DNA of 64,000 bases from Diphasiastrum complanatum (GCA_029204225.1 CM055112.1:26563864-26627863); one strand, 5' to 3'. Counted from the first letter of the stretch, positions 9,382 to 20,280 are shown. The notes: generated by a model from the letters alone, not told the origin. Numbers and translations are program-made.

Positions 9382-12098
9382 CTATTCCATCTCATCAGTT
9401 TCCGTAGCTTCTCTAGCGCTGTTTTCCAAAACATTGGATGTTGGTGTCCTCGGCATCCATCTCTTTCCAACTCGGACTCTAGACATCCTCCATTCTTGAT
9501 GCCTTGTTCTAGCATTAAAGGATTGCCATGCTGTCTTTCTGACTGAATTTGAATTGGGGATCATTGAACACAACTCTTCAGTTCTTGTGTTTTGAAAGTG
9601 TCCTCGGCCCAAAACTCCTCTGTAAAACCATTGGAATATCTCAACCAATGCATTGCTACGACCGTTTCCTCCGCCATGCTGTGAATTTTTGAAATATGTA
9701 GCCTTTGCCCTGTAATGACTCTTTTCCATGCCTTGCGTATTCCAAATAGTTAATGATCCATAGGTTTTCATAAACCAAGGTCCATGAGCATAGAAGATGT
9801 GCTATTAATAGAAATTTCATATTAATTTAAATCTTTACAAATACATAAATACAAAAGTAAAAAATATGAGACACACATACCATATAGTGAGTTATGTGTG
9901 TTTCTCTCCATGCATCGATCATCAATTCAGTAATAATTTGACTTCTCTTGCGTATCTATCCAAATCTTCATCTTTCACAATTTTTTTGTTGATAGTTTGT
10001 GACAAGACATTAAATGCTTGCCAAACCTTAGCACATGTACTTGCCATGCGAGGATCTGAGCCAATATTTGTTGTGCATTGACATATTTTCTTCCAGTACT
10101 CCCATTCAACACTGTTTTTACGTGCAGTATGATTTGACAATAGGTGTCTCGCTTTTGCACCACCCATTGAAACTTTTGCTGGAAGATCTTGCGTTTTTCC
10201 ACTCATCTCAACGTCTTTGGTAAGACTCACGTGGCCCCCGTGCAATCCCATATCGGATAAAATTATCTCTAGATTTTTAATGCTAACATCTGCTCTTGAT
10301 TTGGGCTGCATGTTCCATGCGCAACAACAATGCGAAAATAATAATTTGTCCAGTATTCGTAATTCACCAAGCATTGTGCAAAAATGGACTCTTTCGAGAG
10401 GAATGTTCAGCACAAGTTTCCAGGCTTTGTCTAGATTGTGCCTATTTGGTGCAAGACGTTGGTTGCAATTCAAAATGCTTTTGTTCTGCCCAGATTCAAA
10501 CATATCATATATACAAAAATTCGTTGCATTTGCACCGAGACCACAATCGTACATGCATTTCAAAGTCTTCAAATCAGCAGCTAGGTGCCATTCTACAGCA
10601 AAGCTTTCTCCTTCAACATTGAGCAATTTGCCTTCATTTTGTGCATGTATTATCTTAGATATACTGCATTTTTCAAATAGCCACTCCAGTACGTCGTGAG
10701 ACTCCTTAGGAACTTCAAATGCAGCTATCCACCATATGTGATTTTCGGATTGCACGCTAAATTCTTTACAATAACTTCCGCCAAACTGTTGCAATTCACG
10801 TATCATCAAGGTGATTGTGACATGTTCAAGTTTATGCCCTTTTACGATTTCTGCTTCGTCCAACTTAATAACAAATATAACTTTACCTCTGCAAATCTGT
10901 AAAACAGAAATTTCATTACAAAAACATATTAGTTGAAGAAAAGCATACAATTGAAAACCGAAATCCACAATAAATGTTCTTACCATTTGTTCTAACTTCG
11001 TAATGTCGGATCATTATCGCTTGGACCTTTTCCAGATCTAAGAATATATTATTGCCTTGATGATAATTGTTTTGTCGGAGGTCCTTTCTTCTTATTGGTT
11101 ACTGTAAAAGAATCCTCAATATGTTGAAACTCTCCTAATTCAGAGAGCAAAATCGAATTGCATTCTCGTTTGGCGGATTCAACAAGTTTATAAGTAGGTA
11201 TTATTTGATGGCGTTTTAACCCAATTTTGTCAGAGCGTTTCATATATTTCTTCAAAGCTCTATACCCCTTGCGACTCACACCTCCTTGGTCACATGCGTA
11301 CACTATCTCTTTAACATTTGGATTTGGCTTGAACTTGTCGACTAGCTTTTTTGCAATTCTCAAGTGAATTGAATCACTTGTTTCATCTTCCACAATCTTA
11401 ATCAAATCTTTACCCTTCAAAAAATGTTTCATATATTTTTCGGCAATAAAATCTTTTCCAACCGTCTTTCTCAAGAACTCTTTTGTGTCCCTCATACGTC
11501 TTTTACTGGCACCACCACCTGGTGCCAAAGCTTCTAGTTTGTGTCTCTTAGGGTTTTCATTTTCTGCTTGCTGATCCATCGAGACTCTACGCTTTCGTTG
11601 TAAGCCATATATTGTCCTCTGAAATATACTGATTGAAGATTGCAATTCTTCAATTTTTGCGATAGAACTGGCAAGCTCTATTTTCAAACCATTTATCTCT
11701 TGCTCCAATTTCATATTTATTCCATGCAATGACTTTAAATTGTCATTCATACTCAAGATACGAATGAATGTCGTATTTGCCAATGTCTCAGCTTGGATTC
11801 TTCGAGAATCCATTGCTTGACAATAGCCAAGCAGTCCATTCCGACCATCTCCAACGAACCTTAACAAACTATGTACATTAGAAAATTTAGGAGGAGCATC
11901 TACCAGTGGATTATGAGGGTATAAATCACCTCTTACCCATAGGTCAATATGTTTTTTTCCTTCTAATCTCTAACAATGCATGTCATACGGATTTAAGTTA
12001 ACACCCCATGCAGCTTTGGTGGTCGCATAATCCTTCTCTAACTTCACATGTAAGTGATACATGTAAGTGAATTTCCCAAAAGAATCTATGTAGAACAT
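9382..12098 (-). pseudogene. DDE-like transposase candidate, copy A
   Basis: Exons 12098-10984, 10896-9881 and 9801-9382, with introns 10983-10897 (gtaaga...ttacag) and 9880-9802 (gtatgt...aatag). The N-terminus is MFYIDSFGKFTYMYHLHVKL, followed by a coiled coil (about 11780-11640), a basic segment (KRRMRDTKEFLRK) and ACDQGGVSRKGYRALKKYMK. The middle exon carries IFVIKLDEAEIVKGHKLE, FSVQSENHIWWIAAF, FAVEWHLAADLKTLKCMY, IPLERVHFCTMLGELRI and MGGAKARHLLSNHT. The C-terminus has WNTQGMEKSHYRA. The DLKTLK Asp and the GMEKSH Glu are plausible catalytic acids of an RNase H-fold DDE enzyme. One stop (about 11972) and small frameshifts (near 11070 and 9925) are present. Copies at 62410-64000 and 23271-23790 are homologous. 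It is not hAT, Mutator, PIF or CACTA by its motifs. Confidence 0.65.
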
Positions 12099-12432
12099 TA
12101 CAATATACCTTAATCAAATGGTGTCAAAGCTCAATGTGAACTAACAATGATATAAGCTTTATTAGGCATATACTAGTTTCCATCCCTAGGGTCCTATTGT
12201 AGTTAGGACAATGAAAGGTCGTCCTATACTAACCCTACTCTAGTTGTAATTTGTAACTTACCTATTACTTGCCTATTATAGTCTATGCAAATAACCTACA
12301 ATAGTCTATGAAAAGGAGACCTACATTTAGGCCTTAACTCTTGCTCACCTTGTATGGTAACCCAAGGTAAAGGTGCCATGTAGGATTGATTAGCACTAAA
12401 TTAATTATGATTAGAAAACTTGTTTAGGCAAG
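12099..12432. other. Subterminal noncoding region, copy A right end
   Basis: AT-rich sequence between the transposase start and the right inverted repeat. Next to the repeat it shares a short block with the left end (ctaatcataattaatttagtgctaat on the minus strand). No ORF. Confidence 0.45.
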
Positions 12433-12470
12433 GAAGAGGCCCTTTTTGAGTCCAAAAAGGGCCCTAATGC
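12433..12470 (-). repeat. Candidate right terminal inverted repeat, copy A
   Basis: Exact reverse complement of 3391-3428. It lies 335 bp beyond the transposase start codon, a typical position for a transposon end. Confidence 0.5.
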
Positions 12471-12977
12471 AAATGTGATCTGCATATGTACATCAAAATG
12501 TATGTTCAAGATCCATTTTAGGGTTCTTCTATTTGTGTTAGTACTTTCATCATTCATGCAATAGTGCAAGTGCTCTTGTCAAACATTGTGTCATATGTGT
12601 TTATGCAATCACTTGGGTTGTAGATACTTCAAAGTAGATGAATGTTTTTCATTTTCTTTCACATTTATTACCCTGCACATTTATATCCTTAAATGAAAGC
12701 ATAATTTTTCTAGTACATTTGATGTTCCACATTCTAAACATGGAGTGTAGATATGATATATATGTCCGTCCTTTCAAAATATCCTCCATTGTTAATTAAG
12801 ATTCTTCACCCACAAATATACATCTTCAAAATTTACCTTTAAGATTAATCACCTGTATACTTTAGAGTTCAATGTATTAACTAAAACACTCAAACCTTAT
12901 GGTTATGTCATATTTCAAAATATCACTACGTATATTCCCTCCCTATGGCATATAGGTTTTCCTTGTCAAGGAAAAAT
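12471..12977. other. No gene recognised
   Basis: AT-rich noncoding sequence without notable ORFs or repeats. Confidence 0.45.
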
Positions 12978-13950
12978 TCAAATGTCACCTGTTAGGATCT
13001 CATCACATTCAGTCATTAATTCTACTAATGCTTTGCTAAGATGCTCCTTCTCAATAGTTTCCATATCCAATTGTTCATGTAGTAATGACACATGTTGTTG
13101 CACGCTTTGTACTACTTGGGAGACTTGACCACTGGCATCCATCAAACTTTTTTGTAATTGTTGTGCATAGGATCCCAGGTTGCCTCTGTTTCCTAGTTCT
13201 ATTCTAACTCCTTCTGAGTAACCCTTTCATGTTATTGTGCCACTTCCAATTCTTTTTTGACCTTTTGCAGCTCTTGGGCCTACATTGTCCCTTTTGAATT
13301 GAGTTTGTAGATGCAAGCTGACATGTTTGTTTTTCTTGCAGCAACTAGGTTAGCAGAATGCCAAGGTGTTGATAAATTTTTTGGATGTCTGTTAAATCCA
13401 ATAAGATTGTTGTGGAAGTACTGGCTGCTCTGAGCGATATTGAGACAACTATTGTTTCCACTACTTTAGGCTCTATATCCACAAAATTGTCTTCATAGTC
13501 ATAGCCTTCTGGGACTATGACATCCTTGGGACTGGGTCCTGATGGTGAAACACCAAAAAATGTGTCATCATTAGGGGCCAGGCCTGACTCTACATTTTGA
13601 GCAACTGTGGTAGCCTGCTCGCCTTGATATTCCAACAATTGGTCGAAGGATCTCTCTTGACCAAGGTCCATGTGTTCTTCAAAGGAGGGAGAGGACTGGG
13701 GGATAAAAAAGTCTAGCTGAGTTTGTAGAAGCTGAGAGGGGAAACCTGCTGGAGGCTTTCCCAAAAGATCAAGTACGAATTGTTCATTGTCTGGGGAAAG
13801 TTTAAAGGAATGGGTGTCTTTGGAGGCGAGGAAAGAGTCTGGGGTCGAGTTGGAGAAGTAGGTGGTGAAGAAGTGATGATGACAACACCCTTGATCACGC
13901 AACGTCCAATAGTAACCGATCTTCGACACATCCCCATCTCCGCCACCCAT
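12978..13950 (-). pseudogene. Unrecognised ORF with C-terminal coiled-coil segment
   Basis: An open frame of about 200 codons (13950-13345) has FKLSPDNEQFVLDLLGKPP, EEHMDLGQERSFDQLLEYQ and an acidic region (VPEGYDYEDNFVDIEPKVV). It continues in shifted frames to about 12978 with QKSLMDASGQVSQVVQSVQ, HEQLDMETIEKEHLSKAL and MTECDEILTGDI, a helix-forming and probably coiled-coil part. Frameshifts show that it is decayed. It may be an accessory ORF of a retroelement or a captured host fragment. I recognise no family. Confidence 0.35.
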
Positions 13951-14095
13951 CTTCGTCTATACGAGCCCTAGCCACACCTCCCCCATCACCATTACTGCAT
14001 CCCCTACCCATAGTCCAATCAGACCCTCCATTACTTCACCCATCCCATCATACGCCACAATTTCCACGTCTTCTCCGTTTATGACTCTTGCCATC

Positions 14096-14154
14096 ACAAG
14101 TTAAACATAGGAATGCATAAGTTAACATCTTATGCATTCCTATGTTTAACTTGT
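14096..14154. repeat. Perfect 26-bp hairpin
   Basis: acaagttaaacataggaatg... (14096-14121) and its exact reverse complement (14129-14154) flank a 7-base loop (ttaacat). The right arm contains the end of the small minus-strand ORF that stops at 14130, so the left arm looks like a snap-back copy of that ORF's last codons. Confidence 0.95.
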
Positions 14155-14475
14155 TTGTCTTTTCTCAAGTGATATAACCTTGGGATAGGGACTTTTTTTA
14201 GTTCAAACTTTCTTAAAAGCTTCTCTAATAGCTGAAATATTGTTGCATATGCTTCTCTGCCAATACCAACAAAATCATCGGCACCTTGGACTATAGTCTG
14301 ATCTAAAATTTTCTGAATGTCCACCATCAAAGACTCTGTAATTTTGCACTTAATATTAGAGCTCCTATTGTTCATCATAATGTATTCAATAGATTTTCTT
14401 GTCAATATTGAACCCGATGTCTTTCAAATTAAAGCATTGTCCTTAATATTATGAGGAGCAACTAATGTAGATCTG
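14130..14475 (-). pseudogene. Unrecognised exon-like ORF
   Basis: After a good splice acceptor (ttcttgcag, about 14474), the minus strand reads STLVAPHNIKDNALI, one TGA stop (CGA to TGA would restore Arg), then KTSGSILTRKSIEYIMMNN, SLMVDIQKILDQTIVQGAD and AYATIFQLLEKLLRKFELKK. It ends at TAA 14130, inside the hairpin. The composition is that of a normal globular protein. I do not recognise the family, and no further exon was traced upstream. Confidence 0.35.
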
Positions 14476-15555
14476 CAAGAAAAACCAGATAGTTAGTATA
14501 TAATCATAGTAGCTGAAATATATCTATATCTAATTGATCAAGTAACAAAAATCAATGCCTCCTCTTTTCTATAAAATGGACAAATCAGTAGGGATATCCA
14601 AATGTAGATGATATGTAATACCCTATTACATGCATATTTTTCTTGAATTACTACTTTGTGATGCAAAACCCCAATGAACCTACTCAATTGATAAAGATTA
14701 GCATTGAATATCTAATGGGCGTGGCAATGACAAGTTATTCAACGATATATTGAAGGCAAAAATACCTTAATAAATGAATCTAAAAGGACTACAACCCGAA
14801 GGGTAGTTATGAAATGACATGAACCTTAATGAGAAGACTAGCCATAAGAGCATAACTCTCCAGAAGAATCAGTTATTCACACCCCATGCAAACGTTGCAA
14901 CCTTCCACGTGCTTGCTTCTTATTGGAGCAAAGCTGCGTAATAAGGATGCCACCTAGGAATTGAACACTTGTAATTTTCCTATTGGATAGAATCAATTAA
15001 TTAAATTAAATAAGAAGCAACATATCGGTTGCTAAAGAGTTGCGCACTTTCACATTCGCTCCCTATATGTACTTCACATATGCTTCAATACAATTATCGA
15101 GTTTTTCAGGAGATCACAAAGAGAATTTGAGTCTACAAGTTTTCCCTACTCTTCGCTTTCATAAGCTTTCTGCTTGCTGAGTACTTCTGTAACAGTTGGT
15201 AAGCCTCAACCTGTCGGATGTGCCTGTGATGGTAAATTTGGTCAGACAACTCTTTAGCCTTGATATTGTTGTAAGTGTGCAATTGTAAATTCACTGCTAA
15301 AGTTGTCTTAAAACTCATTGGTTATTTGATTGTCTGTGTGATTGAATAATCGATTGTTTGGAACTTAATCGTGATGACAACATTCAAAATGATTGTTTCA
15401 TTACACTGACGTATACACATCCTAAAGTATGATCGACGTTGTTGTGAATCTATACTTTGAATCTTGCACATGGATACTCGTGCAGTCTAAATCTGTGGTC
15501 GATCGTTCTCTAAAATGAGCAACAATCCATTGTTGACAAATTTAATTAGGTGCAT
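14476..15555. other. No gene recognised
   Basis: AT-rich, with only short ORFs and no repeat identified. The part nearest the bHLH pseudogene could hold decayed 5' sequence of that gene. Confidence 0.4.
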
Positions 15556-16075
15556 AGTCCCCTTATTGTGTGATGCCCTATGGAGGTTCTTCTTTTGGTT
15601 TGATGCAATGTTGCTATTTAGGCTGGAGCGTCCTGCAGCATCCTTTTAAACAGGAGCCTGCTTCTCCACTGCCTAATTTTTCTACTCTCATCTCGTCCCT
15701 CCACCAGCTTTTTGATCTTTATGCCAATCTTCCAATGTTGTCCATCCTTTGCCATTCCAACAACTGGTGAAGAGCTGTTGCTGATTCTCTACGTTTCGAG
15801 AGCAACTCAGAGGAAAAAGCTCCAAGAAAGCATGACCTTTTCCATTACCAATTGGGCAAGACTTGTCTGCGGTGTGGGGCAACTATGGGGAGCTCATAGG
15901 CATGTCCAAAATGATTCCAAAGGAGATTTTGAATGCAAAATCTTTGGCTGCTTCCAAGAGCCATAGTGAGGCAGAAAGACGTCGGCGAGGGGAAACACTC
16001 AAGAGTCTCTATTCCAAGCACAACCAAGGTCTATAAATGTTTATTGTCTGACATCTGCCCTCAAGAAAGCTACCA
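15556..16075 (+). pseudogene. bHLH transcription factor pseudogene (bHLH30/AKS-like)
   Basis: Around 15880-16020 the frame reads NYGELIGMSKMIPKEI, then NAKSLAASKSHSEAERRRRG. This is close to the basic region of plant bHLH30/32/106-type factors (AKALAASKSHSEAERRRRERI). After a frameshift near 15995, SIPSTTKVYKCLLSDICPQE matches the loop and second helix (LIPSTTKTDKASLLAEVI). The basic region keeps the H-E-R DNA contacts (HSEAERRRR). Upstream, a short open segment (15570-15770) may be the N-terminal part. The sequence runs into a GT/GA microsatellite at 16099. It is the only clearly host-type coding sequence in the window, and it is broken. Confidence 0.75.
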
Positions 16076-16097
16076 GTTGCGATCCACACCCACAAAA

Positions 16098-16098
<1 letters not shown>

Positions 16099-16170
<72 letters not shown>
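16099..16170. repeat. (GT)n(GA)n microsatellite
   Basis: GT repeats followed by GA repeats. The same GT-then-GA order occurs at 20336-20386, and GA repeats precede the second foldback copy, so the microsatellite may travel with the foldback element. Confidence 0.95.
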
Positions 16171-16350
16171 CTTATGAATATGCATGCATGCATGGAGAGG
16201 AGGGCCATGCATCCTCCTCCCCATACATGCATCCTCTTTTTAAAAAAATTTAGTTCAAAAGACGTGCATGCATGGGTAAGGGGAGGAGGATGCATGGGGT
16301 CCCTCACCCATGCGCAAAACTATACGTAAATTTAAATATATCTATAGATT
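16171..16350 (+). repeat. Foldback element, copy 1
   Basis: Inverted arms ccatgcatcctcctcccc... (from about 16204) and ...ggggaggaggatgcatgg (about 16275-16298) flank a short AT-rich centre (tttagttcaaaagacg). Downstream, acccatgcgcaaaactatacgtaaatttaaatatat is repeated almost exactly after copy 2 (20070-20260). This is a small MITE-like repeat family. Confidence 0.7.
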
Positions 16351-16432
16351 GAGGCGATTTAAACCTGGACTCAATCCATTCTCGCCTGTCAGAAAATATT
16401 AATAAAGCTTCCATATTCACAGATCAACAATA

Positions 16433-16580
16433 GAGGGCTCAGGAGATACAGATTGGAGTTGCGATTAGTTATAGAGGACTCAAAAGATACATAAAGAAGC
16501 AATAGAGGACTCAGAAGATATAGAATGGAGTTGCGATTAGCTATAGAGGGCTAAGAAGATATAGAATGAAGCAATAGAGG
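16433..16580 (+). repeat. Tandem repeat, about 72-bp unit, two copies
   Basis: The unit begins gag(g/a)(g/a)ctcag(g/a)agatatag and contains ttggagttgcgattag. It occurs at 16433 and 16505, and a third copy begins at about 16576 before decaying. Confidence 0.75.
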
Positions 16581-16864
16581 AGTCAAAAAAAAGGCTCCAA
16601 GAGTCATCAAGAAAAGAATATAAACTTCAACGACAATCTTTCAAGTTGCTCTAACCTTCCAACTGCTCATCAAGGAAGGCTGAAGCCTTAGAAATAGCAA
16701 TGTTCACACCAACATAACCTCGTTAGAAGACTCTAGAGTCTGAATCCCGATTCATGGTCTTCGCTAAATTGGACAAAAGTGAAATGCTAGTGCTGAGCAA
16801 TGAGCAGATCGACAACCTTGAGAGCGTCATCAACACTACACTCCGCCCTCCAAAAACTTCGTCA

Positions 16865-16932
<68 letters not shown>
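16865..16932. repeat. (AT)n(GT)n microsatellite
   Basis: Short AT run followed by about 54 bases of GT. The overlapping ORFs on both strands are repeat artefacts. Confidence 0.95.
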
Positions 16933-16933
<1 letters not shown>

Positions 16934-16979
16934 ATAGAACCGTGGGTCTTGGGAACCGTGGGGTGAACCGTGCCACGGT

Positions 16980-17090
16980 TCATGTAATTAATTAATTAAT
17001 ACATATAATATGTATTGTGATATGCAAATCATGTAATTAATTAATCAATTAATTAATATATATAATATGTATTGTGATATGCAAAGTATG
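16980..17090. repeat. Tandem duplication of about 55 bp
   Basis: catgtaattaattaa...tataatatgtattgtgatatgcaa occurs twice in a row, with small changes. AT-rich, noncoding. Confidence 0.8.
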
Positions 17091-17325
17091 TTCTGGCATA
17101 TTTTTGTGATTTTGTGAATTGCACAATTAATGATAATGAATGAGGACATTGATGTAAGTTGGATATCCTTGAAGGTACTTATCATGTAATAAAACTGGTT
17201 TGTAAAATGGGAAATCAAAATATTTAGTAAGTGTGAGGTATGTATTTTTATTACTTTATGCGGGACAACTCTATGAGTAGTGTTGGTTCAATCTGTTCAC
17301 TGAATGCAGAATCCAAAAAAAAACG

Positions 17326-17667
17326 AAGATTATTATTAAAGTCCCGGTTCAGTCATCCACTACGCCTCCTGAGTTTCATGGGCCTATTGAAACTGATGTT
17401 GGCATGCGATCTGCAGCAATTACTACTCATGAAAGATCTCAACAATCGTGGATGATGAAGATTACTGGACCTACTATTCAAGCTCCAGATCTTATGAGTT
17501 TGGAACCTGCACTGAACCAATATCGGTGCAAATATCAACATCTCAGACCTCCATCTAAGATCTTAAGAAAATCAAACGACCATTCGTCAAGGAATCGTCG
17601 CAATGCTGCTAACGTTCGTATCATCAATATTGCAAATACTATCCTCCATGAACTGCTTCCTCCATGA
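17326..17667 (+). CDS. Unrecognised ORF fragment
   Basis: Open for about 113 codons in one frame: KVPVQSSTTPPEFHGPIETD at the start, HERSQQSWMMKITGPTIQAP in the middle and NAANVRIINIANTILHELLP at the end. There is no clear start codon and no domain that I recognise. The codon content is not repetitive, so it may be a decayed exon, but a chance ORF is possible. Confidence 0.25.
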   Translation, partial: KIIIKVPVQSSTTPPEFHGPIETDVGMRSAAITTHERSQQSWMMKITGPTIQAPDLMSLEPALNQYRCKYQHLRPPSKILRKSNDHSSRNRRNAANVRIINIANTILHELLPP

Positions 17668-17889
17668 TAGTTCTAGTCTGCTCGTGTGTGCTGCTACTGT
17701 GTCTGTGACCTGTTACAATGACAGCGGAATGTGTGCGTGTGTGTGAGAGAGAGAGAGATCACTTTCTGAAATGTGTGTGCTGTGAACAGATGCCATGAGA
17801 TTCTTTGAAATGTTACGGTTGGATTGAACAACCTCTACAATTCATGCTAAATTTACTTCAAAACCTGTAGTACCTCAATCTGTTTAAAA

Positions 17890-18380
17890 TGTGACTGTTT
17901 TCTACTGAATCCGACCGATTTCTGGCTCGACGGGGGCCTAGAATCCCAGAACTTCGTTTAGAGTTTCTGGTTTGGACGCACGTTTCGTTGTTGTGAGTAT
18001 TGAACCGTTTGGAGCCCGATTTAGACCTGTGGGTTCATCTTGACGTGCAACACAAGACGAAAATGATGACCTAGAAAATGGACTTCGTTCAACGACATTG
18101 GACCAGTTCTCGGGGATGTTAGAAAGTAGTCCATTTAGTGGCATTCTTCCAAACAATAAAGGTGTTTCCGGACAAACGACATCGGAATTGAGCTACAAAT
18201 GGTCCTGTGGGTTCGTGTTTAGCCCACAAACCTATGGACACCTCCTGTCCGAAGTTCTGATCGTTTTTTACTGAATCCGTTCAATTTCTGGCTCGATGGG
18301 CCTAGATTTCCAAAATTGCGTTTAGGGTTTCTGGTTCGGATGCATGTTTCGCTATGAGTATTGAACTGTTTAAAACCATG
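17890..18380 (+). repeat. Two direct repeats of about 105 bp
   Basis: 17893-18005 and about 18262-18372 share ctgaatccg...cc..tttctggctcga.ggg.cctaga...ttcgtttag.gtttctggtt.gga.gca.gtttcg...gagtattgaac.gttt, at roughly 85 percent by eye. Both are noncoding. They may be part of a larger unrecognised repeat. Confidence 0.7.
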
Positions 18381-20069
18381 CAATTCCTAAGTTGTGTGCT
18401 GGATTGTAGACCATACTAAAAATGCACCTCCATGTCAAGGATAGCAACTGAACAGATTCGAAGACCTGGAATCTGTCTGTCTGCCAAAATCAGTTTCAGC
18501 ATGTGCAGTGTGTACTGTAGGTGTCTACAATAGTTGGTAACTTCCAAACTATTTTGCTTAATTTAGGCCCCCCTATAGAAACTAAATGATCACTCATTTA
18601 GCTTTTAGGTGTCCTATATATGTTGAGAATCTATTTTCAGCTTTATGAATACTAAACAACCTGATTTTAGAGAGGTCAATGAGTCCTAAATCATGACGAT
18701 GTCTAGAACTCATGGCAATTTCTGAAAATACTTGTCCTGCATTTTATCTCTAAAATAGACTCTTTATTTCTAAAATGAATGTCCTGCTTATTTCCATTTG
18801 GGACAAAATGTTGAATGAGAGACACTATTGCTCATTTTTAACCAGGTGATAAATTTGGTTATTTGTGCTTTGCTAGTCTACAAACTACTCTCCCCTATAA
18901 TATTGAACATTCCAAGACAATCCTTTAAGTTCCAGCAATCAGATGTTCTCAATAGATTTTTTGTGCCCAAGAATGGGACACCAGCAAGCTTCTCCAAAAG
19001 TTAAAAGATTGGCACTCGTGACTGGCAAGGCGGAGTCATTTCTCATGAATAGTATTTCGTTTTGCAGCAGTAAAAAAAAAAACGTATTGAAGCAAAAGAG
19101 TTGTAAAATTTCATAGTTCTATTAATTATATACTGCTCGTTTCGTTCCCTACTATATGTTTCGACCAGAAATGGTCTAAACAGGTTTCTAAGGTATGATC
19201 CTAGGTACAACACCATGACCAAAGTATGCAAATGTTCTCTTTCCTTGGATTCTGAATTCTTGATTCGAGAGTGCTAGAGATTGAAATTTGACCATAACTG
19301 GCACAAATGCTTCTGTACATTCTATACATTCTGCAGGCAACGGTGAATAATCTCAAGCAAGCTATACACAAGAAAAGTTGTAAGTGCTGGTTTTACTATC
19401 ATCTATTTCAGCTACAGGTGTTGCTCCATCGTTGCTTGCCTATATCTATCTCCACCGCACCCCCTTCGTCAGCCTCCATCGCTACAGGTGCTACAGGTGT
19501 TGCGCTCTCAATAGAATCGCTTCTGTTCTTGGATCTTGGAAGTGAAACAAATATTTATTTTCTTTTAATTTCCAAACAAATAAAAAAGAACAAAGAAGCG
19601 TTACCTTCTTGTCTGCCTGCCCCCTGCGTGCCTTCTTGCTTGCGTGCCTGCCTTCTTGCTTTTGCTTTTGGATCTTGCTTTTTTTTTTTTGAGAGAGAGA
19701 TGTGGATCTTTGCTGTTGGAAGCGAAATAGTTCCTGTTTAATACCATACGTGCAATGATGCTACTTGTGAGTGCACATCAACTACCTTGCTTCCCTCACA
19801 ATTATTCCGAATAGACTTCACCATGGAATAAGCCTCTTCTATTCTGATATGCTTGCTTGCTTCCATCCGTGCAGGAGTAAACAGCTCTAACAAACAGGTC
19901 TTTCTGGAATCTGATATCTCTCAAGTATGGTCCGTATTGTGACAAGAAGGTGGAGATGTCCGATAAGCGGGCACACTGGTGAGATGGGGGCAAATTGAGC
20001 TTGTTCTGTGGAGGGGAAGTAATGTGTAATTCAGCTATTTTTGCCAAAGATTGATGTGGCAATGTGCCA
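18381..20069. other. No gene recognised
   Basis: AT-rich noncoding sequence. Small local repeats (gctacaggtg three times at about 19414-19500; cttgcttgcgtgcctgccttc) are present. No coding signal. Confidence 0.45.
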
Positions 20070-20280
20070 AAAAGGTAGAGAGAGAGAGAGAGAGAGCGCG
20101 CCGGGGGGGGGGGGGGGGGGGGCGGAATCCCCTCCCCATCATTTTTAGCTCAAAAATTGTGTATGCATGGGAATGATGGGAGAAGGATGCATGGGTGCAC
20201 CCATACACATGCGCAAAAATGTACATAAGTTTAAATATATATATAGATAGATAAGTTTAAATATATATATAGATAGATGC
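20070..20280 (+). repeat. Foldback element, copy 2, with poly-G tract
   Basis: GA repeat, then a run of about 20 G, then ggaatcccctccccatcatttttagctcaaaaattgtg and tatgcatgggaatgatgggagaaggatgcatggg, resembling copy 1 at 16171-16350. It ends in atgcgcaaaaatgtacataagtttaaatatatatatagatagat, and this last unit is itself tandemly repeated up to 20335. Confidence 0.65.

Larger units (their letters stand above)
3391..12470. mobile_element. Candidate DNA transposon, copy A (Y, CENH3-like histone, X, transposase)
   Basis: Four unusual genes (4280-12098) lie between two copies of a 38-bp sequence in perfect inverted orientation (3391-3428 and 12433-12470). The repeats read GCATTAGGGCCC... inward from each end. 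Just inside them, both sides have a related AT-rich block (ctaattataattagtg; ctaatcataattaatttagtg on the other strand). If the termini begin TTAGGG, the flanks show TGCA on both sides, but TGCA is itself palindromic. A transposase-like gene inside the block, and partial repeats of the gene set in copy B and remnants C and D, support a mobile element. The alternative is that the repeats belong to chromovirus LTR sequence in two orientations. Confidence 0.5.

Noticed and set aside
3391-12470. Treating the 38-bp repeats as proven transposon ends
   Set aside because: The left copy may lie inside a chromovirus LTR and the motif is nearly palindromic, so I kept it only as a candidate.
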